A stretch of DNA of 64,000 nt from assembly GCA_964030785.1 (NCBI GenBank), contig OZ034969.1, positions 29,189,401-29,253,400 of the forward strand, read 5' to 3'. The notes under the pieces are model-generated. The model was not told the DNA's origin, searched no databases, and saw only the letters and a program-made list of their open reading frames with translations. Positions 59,501 through 64,000 of this stretch are shown one piece after another (the first letter of the stretch is position 1; the number at the start of each line of letters is the position of its first letter). The position numbers were made by a program, and so were the translations under genes. Source of the stretch: Siderastrea siderea. Taxonomy: Eukaryota > Cnidaria > Anthozoa > Scleractinia > Rhizangiidae.

Positions 59501-60246
59501 GTAAAACAAACTTTGTTGTTATTGCTTGTCTTACTTCTTTCACATTATCCTATCACCTTGAAAGAGTTCATTAAACATAGTCCAAAGAGAGAGGCCTTGA
59601 CAGTGTACCATGGCAGTGCTATCAGTTGGGCAAAAAGGCACACACTGGCACACACTAGCCAAATTTTTACTGTGTCATTATTTCTACACTTCTGTTTATT
59701 ACCCCGCCGTCAGGACGGGTCTAGTAATATCCATTTTTTCGTTTTTGTGTTCTTTTTTTCTTGGTCACTTGCCCCAGACTCCCGGTTATCGTTCGGTTGC
59801 TACACCACATGGCCTCTATTTTGAGTGACTGTAATATAATTTGCAACCTGAGGGGAGGGAGAACAATGGTAGGGTCTAATGTTAGTATTTTCATTACGAT
59901 CACTTGAATTATACAGAAAATAATTATTATTCTTTAGATATATTGTTCAGACATAAGTGTGTTCTTTAACAATTTGTAATATTATTATTATTATTTAGTG
60001 CGTCCCCAATTAGCACCCTGTCTTTACAGGGAGCTAGATCAATTTTGACACAAAAATAAAGTTATTATTATTATTATTATTGTAATGCCCATGGGGTTTT
60101 CTTGTTTACTTCTTACCTCCAAATCTGTGACATTTTCTCCAAGTTCCTCTACGGTTCCAGCACATTCCATTCCAGGAGTGAATGGTGGTTTTTTTGGAGC
60201 ACAATACAGCCCTTGACGTTGCATTATGTCCGCAAAATTTAGGCCA
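47582..60246 (-). CDS. VAT1: VAT1-type NAD(P)H-dependent reductase (MDR superfamily), 9 exons, N-terminus missing
   Basis: Related to synaptic vesicle membrane protein VAT-1 homolog, a zinc-free quinone-oxidoreductase-like protein. Exons 5' to 3': 60117-60246, 59085-59306, 54356-54427, 52884-52960, 52287-52390, 50907-50959, 49945-50130, 48324-48455, 47582-47704; 1,099 nt, all in phase. Signatures in order: GLNFADIMQRQGLY, FTPGMECAGTVEELGENV, SILIHMAAGGVGMAATQLCKT (nucleotide-binding glycine turn), FGTASASK, THAIDYR, GVDIVLDPLGGADT, GKIKPHIDQVFAFEEVGKAM and RKNVGKIILSP. After the catalytic core comes a PEPEPEPKPA segment and a Lys/Glu/Ala-rich tail of about 40 residues ending in TAA at 47584-47582. 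The first exon in the window starts inside the ACGLNF motif, so about 40-60 N-terminal residues are missing. Confidence 0.95.
49066..49271 (-). mobile_element. TTAA MITE family, copy 3 (inverted)
   Basis: TTAA at 49062-49065 and 49272-49275. Read on the minus strand it carries the same ordered landmarks as copies 1 and 2. Lies in the VAT1 intron between exons 48324-48455 and 49945-50130. Confidence 0.85.
51176..51339. mobile_element. 164-bp foldback MITE with TGTGTKGTTCCAG ends
   Basis: 26-bp TIRs with one difference (TGTGTKGTTCCAGAAAATAT...). The interior has GGAAATTCC and GGAATTTCC words in inverted arrangement. A related, interrupted copy is at 61394-62169. VAT1 intron. Confidence 0.75.
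51479..51765 (+). mobile_element. tRNA-derived SINE
   Basis: The head resembles a tRNA gene's internal RNA polymerase III promoter: a TGGCACAGTGGTGAGAGC A box and a GGGTTTGACTCCC B box about 30 bases apart. It is followed by a body with GGTACTCCGGTTTTCTCCTC and CTCAAAAACAAACACTTCCA, and an AT-rich end (ACAAATTATAATATTACAAG). It is not a functional tRNA because the anticodon arm does not fold properly. Confidence 0.7.
52975..53960 (+). mobile_element. 5'-truncated LINE retrotransposon (ORF2 C-terminus)
   Basis: One frame is open from about 52983 to the stop at 53783. It ends with a zinc-binding region typical of the RT C-terminus: KFIHRIIV, ECIYCRQNDSIDHTFIEF and an ILQWFN motif. No reverse transcriptase or endonuclease domain is present. 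After the ORF come AAATATAATAAAAAATG and an A-rich tail at about 53918-53955. Inserted antisense in VAT1, its left edge lies within about 15-30 bases of the 3' splice site of exon 52884-52960. Target duplication not seen. Confidence 0.8.
54604..56625. mobile_element. 2.0-kb TIR element with CAAGGCTGCTGCCTAA ends and 7-bp duplication
   Basis: CAAGGCTGCTGCCTAA at the left and its exact complement at the right, with CTATGAG on both sides (54597-54603 and 56626-56632). Subterminal GGGCTCC/GGAGCCC words recur. CA-ended TIRs hint at hAT, but 7 bp is one short of usual. A small minus-strand ORF at 54845-55090 has a Lys-run and four Cys but no match I recognise. A 164-bp derivative with the same ends lies at 61746-61909. 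VAT1 intron. Confidence 0.75.
57050..57160. repeat. 111-bp hairpin-forming inverted repeat
   Basis: ACAATTATCCTGC...GCGGAATATC at the left pairs with GATATTCCGC...GCAGGATAATTGT at the right around a GCCGACGAGGCCGTAGGCCG loop. Probably a MITE. No duplication identified. VAT1 intron. Confidence 0.65.
57166..57788. mobile_element. Possible ~620-bp TIR element (ATTATTCAACAAATT ends)
   Basis: ATTATTCAACAAATT at 57167-57181 pairs with AATTTGTTGAATAAT at about 57774-57788. The interior includes AAAATGGCCGCCAAACAAGC and palindromic ACAGATA words but no recognised protein. It starts directly after the hairpin at 57050-57160, so the two may be one element. Confidence 0.45.
58130..58997 (-). mobile_element. 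868-bp TIR element carrying an intact ZAD-like gene
   Basis: TIRs of 95 bp with only three differences (TAGCCTGCGTGCAGACGTCT...), flanked by an exact CCAGCGAA duplication (58122-58129 and 58998-59005); the match can also be read as 10 bp. 8 bp fits hAT, 9-10 bp with long TIRs fits Mutator-like elements. The 678 bp between the TIRs is almost wholly an upstream region plus one ORF. No transposase. It lies in the VAT1 intron between exons 54356-54427 and 59085-59306. Confidence 0.88.
58247..58762 (-). CDS. Cargo ORF: ZAD-like C2C2 zinc-binding protein, 171 residues
   Basis: A single exon without internal stops. The start chosen is the second in-frame ATG (58762), which puts CxxC at residues 4-7 right at the N-terminus; an ATG at 58801 would add 13 residues. 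The pattern is C4-x2-C7 ... Y-I-C47-x2-C50, with a helical KLQKRRGL stretch after it, as in ZAD-type treble-clef zinc fingers. The rest (about 80-171) is Ser/Pro/Lys-rich and probably disordered, with PPLSPVRPP near the end. The stop is 23 bases inside the TIR. Upstream, still inside the element, TGATTGGC and TATTGGTTG are CCAAT-like. Similar multicopy ORFs occur in cnidarians as far as I recall; function unknown. It could be a captured host gene or a transposon accessory protein. Confidence 0.7.
   Translation of the reverse strand: MSDCVLCFSTILKNNDRNLVKSRSEYKIQEEVLSLQFIVHETSPYICGSCVGKLQKRRGLYANVRKIEDELFSDYSSKAFEAGLTVKKKIETLGKDSVGTSASPEKRILLEESVDRSSNDLSSLVTSSPVKAVRNASVRKIQIPPLSPVRPPIMERSEGNVSGTENKTLLS
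59978..60081 (+). repeat. Retroposon-like 3' end with (ATT)n tail
   Basis: TTAGTGCGTCCCCAATTAGC...CTTTACAGGGAGCTAGATC ends in AAATAAAGTTATTATT and a run of ATT units. This resembles the 3' part and tail of a short retroposon, truncated at its 5' side. Lies in the VAT1 intron just before exon 60117-60246. Confidence 0.5.
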
Positions 60247-61511
60247 CTGTGTTGATAAAAAGTGTTGAAAGGAAAAAAAATAAAAACATGCAGGACATTT
60301 AGAAATTATCATAACCTCTCTAGAATGGCCAGTGCCACAGAAAGCACTGTTATTAGAATCTAGCATCGCCCTGTCATGGCTCAGGGCAACTATAGTCAAG
60401 ACGGCTGGCTTCTCAGAGTTTGAGACTACAGGCATAGGAGAATATTTCTGAGTTAATGGCTGGCTACTCTCCCTAAGAATGCAACTTCTTCAAAGATTAA
60501 TGACAGTCCTGCTTTGAGGGTTAACTGGCAGTTCTGAACAGCTAGCTGTTAATTGCATGTTTTAATTAGAGTATTTGAGAAAAGGGATTGCTGTCTGGAC
60601 CAGGAAATATGGTCTTTGTGGAGAGGTGGCACAAACGTTATTTCAAAACTAATTGGCTGGACTAGTCAGCCTGTAAATACCGTCGAATTCCAAAAGACCC
60701 TGACAGTTACTTTTCGGATTAGCAAGCCTAAGGGGCTGCAACTTTCAGGTAGCCATTACTTTTGGGCAGCTAAAATGTGCCAGTGATTTAAAAAGGAAGT
60801 AATTCATCATACTGTAAATGGAACTTCAGAATAAGCAAAATGTCACTTTGATTCTTTTAAGACTTTCTTGTCTATTCTTCAGCATTGTTGTTAAACACTG
60901 GGCTGTTGGAACTCAGTTTCCACTTAGTTACACTGAAGACTAAAAGGATTAAATAGTAATTTTACCCGTTCAAGTTTATGTTAATGCTCTCATTTAAAAC
61001 ACTGAAGTCATGCTTCTGAATAAATGTTCCTGTTCCAGTAACTACATTCAGAGCTTTCATGAATTAAAATACTTGTTCCACTTTGAGTTACTCCTGGTTA
61101 GTTTGTTCGGAGATGACACCAAAGTATTTAGGACCACTGTTATTGGTGGAAGCGTTACTTTCAGGGGCCTGCTACTTTTGGGAACTATGAGAAAGGTCGG
61201 AGTATTAACGACACTTAAGGGTGGCCGTTACTTTTGATGGCCACCACTTTCGGAATTCTACGGTAGCATTTGCCAATTTGAAGGAATAGTTGTGCATACC
61301 ATTGATAGAATGTACCGTTTTGAAGTTAGAATAGTCCTAATAAAATAGTCGAAAATAAAGGCATTCACAAAATGTACTGGTCTGGCCAGCCATTGTGTGG
61401 TTCTAGAAAATATCTATATCTACCTCAAAGGTCCCTGGAGATTCTCAGGGGGATGGGGAGTCTCAAGAGTCAAATTTCAAAAGAAGAGCACAACACTTAA
61501 GAACGCACCTC

Positions 61512-61735
61512 TAATACAGAGATATTTTAGTAACGGTTATGACTTTGGGGAAAAGGCAGATCTTAGCAACGGTTAATGGCATCGAAAGGAAAAATGTGGT
61601 AACCACGCATTTTTCAGAATAACTAAGCAATTATAATTCTAAAAAAACTTTAAAATACAAAGAATGTATGGCACTTTCCTTCCAAATTTAAGCTCAATTA
61701 TCTCTGAAAAATGTGTGGTTACCCCCAGTTTTCTT
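61512..61735 (+). repeat. Dispersed repeat, second copy (see 40321-40535)
   Basis: Same word order as the 40.3-kb copy. It contains AATGTGGTAACCACGC and TGTGTGGTTACCCC near its middle and end. No coding content. Confidence 0.65.
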
Positions 61736-61745
61736 TTTGGAGTCT

Positions 61746-61909
61746 CAAGGGTGTTGCCTAACAGGAGCCCAGTGGCCTGGTGCACCCAAGGAATAGCTCT
61801 GGGCGCCTAAATTTTAGCTGTAGCACCTAACATTTCACAGGCTGGGCTCCTAATGTATCGGCTTTTGGCTTTGTGGGCTCCTTCAAATTTTCTTTAGGCA
61901 GCAGCCTTG
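61746..61909. mobile_element. 164-bp internally deleted relative of the 54604-56625 element
   Basis: CAAGGGTGTTGCCTAA at the left, TTAGGCAGCAGCCTTG at the right, AGTCT on both sides (61741-61745 and 61910-61914). It shares the GGAGCCC/GGGCTCC subterminal words with the 2.0-kb element. Confidence 0.7.
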
Positions 61910-64000
61910 AGTCTGATAGTCCTCGCCAAGATCTGCTTTTCCCACACACAGTCATTAACTACGCAACAATACCTTTGTATTAGTAGACAAACTCCTTCAG
62001 AAACTTCAGTATCTTGGACCAGACCCAAGATGTGCACAACATATGCACAGTAACAAAAGTAGGCACCTTCCTTAACTGGAATTTCCGAAGGGGTAGAGGG
62101 ATCAAACCGAAAAACCTTCTGTGACCCTCAGGATGGGAAGGGGGGGATGGATATTTCTGGAACAACACATTGAGGACAAACGGTAAAATAATGCTCTTAA
62201 TATTAAGTCTCTTGTGTAAGAGAAGAGATTTACAAATTTGACTTACAATGTGCCATTAAGCTGTCCACTTCTAATTTAACTCCCTACTCACTTGCCTAGA
62301 ATCAAATGTTACAAGTAACTCCTTTGAAATACGTGCATAAATTATATTTAGTCCAACAAGAAATTCTGAAGAATTTACAGGTGGTGCATAGTCTCTCACC
62401 CCCCTCCCCCTCCCCCCTCCCCCCTCCCCTTTTCTTAAGGAAAAACGTTTAACTTTAGTAGTTCGTGGTTTCTGGTGACCTGTTATGGACAATTTGCACT
62501 TCCGGTATGTAAGGAATTAAATGTATGTATGCAACTTGAGAACTTCGTTTGTTTGTAACCAGTGACCCCTGTACAACTCTTTCAAATCGTTCTTAAACCG
62601 TCATATCCTTAAGCTACAACAGGCGGAAACGTTTTTTGCCCAAAAAGCTTTACTTCTCTTTTGAGCTCAAACTTCATTTTGTCTAGTGTTCTTGATTTCA
62701 CGTAGGGGTTCAGACCAATTTTTTATCGCCAGAAAGCTGTGTTTCCAGAGACATCTGGAAGACATCTTCACATCAATGCCGAGATAGCTAACTGACTCGT
62801 TACGTTTATAGTTTTGCCCGTTAACCCGTGCTCTAATACAGACTAAAATGAATGAAACTTTATTAATTAGTTTGAAACCGTGGAAAGACATAAACAAAAG
62901 ACTGAGAGGTCTAAGACAAGTTTAGACAACCAAAATTCTAAAAATTGGGCAGAACCGAAAAGCAGAAATGTATTTCTGACCTGGTGCAATGGAATCAATT
63001 TAGATTGGTGATACTCAGGCCTTGTTTGTTATTTGATTGAGATTTCATCACCACCGAATTTTTTTGTTTACTGTTTTCCTTTTTTTTAGTGTTATAGTTT
63101 TTTGGGACGTTATTTATTAAACTATACAAGTTAGTTTCAGCTTTGATTCTGTAAGGGCCTGGTTTGCAGTGGCAGGTATAGATTGCTTTCTGTCTTGTGC
63201 ACTGAGAGAACGCACGTGAGCGCGGATGGGCATTGGCCCAACTCCCAAGTTCTCACTAGCCTTTGTAGACACTGCCCCTTAAAAATGAAATGTCCTCAAA
63301 AACAGCGAAATAAACATTTCAATGCTTACCTCTACTCAACTTCAATACACTGCAAAACTCAAAACAACAAAATTACACTTCGCATGCAAGAATGGTCATG
63401 TCACCAACAAATCGTCCGGTTTTTGAAACATTAGCTTTCAATCTCGTAAAAACCACGTCATTATAACGAGCCTGATTGTTTAGAGCCCACATGGAGACTA
63501 AGTCTACTGACTTCCATAAATTCAGGAATGTGCATTGCATTTTATGAGACGGCCGCTGAGTGCCTAGGCATGTCGCGCTGCATAAAAAGGAACCTTATAT
63601 CTTGCAACTGAAGCATAACATGTCCTTAATCATGCTGTTAGGAATCCCCAAATCCTGTATTCCATTCATATTTCAAATTCTGAATCCTGAAAATGTGAAT
63701 CTTCTTATAAAGAATTGTCAATGAAATACATCCCTGGCAAGTGATGTTTTCTTCCATTTTTTCCCTTAAAATTTTCTTTCATTTATGTATAACATTAAAA
63801 AATCATACACTTGAAGACATTTCAGTAAAATCCTATATGAATCACGATTACCATTTTTTATTGGCTCCCAATTAGAAAATGTATGATTTTCAAATTTTTT
63901 ACTAGAAGTCTCCTTGAATTGTACCATGCACAGAGCTCAAACCACAACTAATGGAATATGATTTACATACAATATATGCAAACTAAATTATGCCAAGTAT

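Larger units (their letters stand above)
61394..62169. mobile_element. Copy of the 51176 foldback MITE interrupted by other repeats
   Basis: Left end TGTGTGGTTCTAGAAAATAT, right end (reverse complement) TGTGTTGTTCCAGAAATATC, as at 51176-51339 but 776 bp long. The extra length is explained by the 61512-61735 repeat and the 61746-61909 element inside it. Confidence 0.65.
60247..64000 (-). other. VAT1 5' intron or upstream region; first exon(s) not identified
   Basis: The missing N-terminus should lie on the minus strand here or beyond 64000. I checked donors near 61301, 62247, 62291, 62980 and 63330; none gives a peptide resembling the GFGG...V.V.A start of VAT1 in the phase needed (two bases before the T of the GLNF codon). 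The stretch contains the element at 61394-62169 and a C-rich run (62398-62431). Confidence 0.5.

Noticed and set aside
61300..61345. Possible 38-bp VAT1 exon between TTATTAG and GTATGC
   Set aside because: The peptide has no family resemblance and the exon would be very short.
62229..62300. Possible VAT1 first exon (SGQLNGT before a GTAAGT)
   Set aside because: The phase would fit but the peptide does not resemble the V.V.A(C/S)GLNF sequence and the acceptor is poor.
1..64000. CRISPR arrays, bacterial operons, rRNA genes
   Set aside because: None seen; the split genes and repeats are those of an animal nuclear genome.

Overview
The window is animal nuclear DNA: AT-rich, with two long intron-rich genes, almost all GT-AG introns, CA/CT/ATT microsatellites, a tRNA-derived SINE, a LINE tail and many short terminal-inverted-repeat (TIR) elements. 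Protein similarity recalled from memory and the style of the repeats suggest a cnidarian, probably an anthozoan such as a stony coral. The species is an inference; nothing here fixes it.

Two host genes are supported, both on the minus strand. (1) Positions 32229 down to 2104 hold a complete class III CHD chromatin remodeller (CHD8/CHD7/kismet type). I assembled 40 coding exons by hand; every junction keeps phase and the sum is 7,953 nt, or 2,650 residues. Order: Gln/Ser/Pro-rich N-terminus, two chromodomains, SNF2 ATPase, helicase C domain, SANT-type modules, an acidic/Ser-rich linker, an AT-hook-like basic patch, one BRK domain and a Ser/Asp-rich C-terminus. One intron uses a GC-AG splice pair. 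(2) Positions 60246 down to 47582 hold nine exons of a VAT1-type medium-chain reductase with a Lys/Glu-rich tail. The N-terminal exon(s) were not found and may lie beyond position 64000.

Between them, 32230-47581 has no host gene I can support. It is upstream of the CHD gene and downstream of VAT1, and it is rich in repeats: a (CT)n tract, a degenerate ~115-bp tandem repeat, a nested cluster of TIR elements at 42.5-44.3 kb, a palindrome with a perfect 9-bp target duplication, and two of three copies of a TTAA-flanked MITE.

The most interesting signal is two TIR elements of different families, each carrying a protein-coding cargo and no visible transposase. The 868-bp element at 58130-58997 (95-bp TIRs, perfect 8-bp target duplication) lies in a VAT1 intron and contains an intact 171-residue single-exon ORF with a ZAD-like CxxC...CxxC zinc-binding pattern. 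The 1,264-bp element at 40706-41969 (41-bp perfect TIRs, TAA duplication) carries a ~280-codon ORF with a CxxC-type pair, a SAP-like motif and an acidic tail, interrupted by a single in-frame TAA. They may be gene-capturing elements or transposase-less derivatives of larger transposons that normally carry these ORFs.
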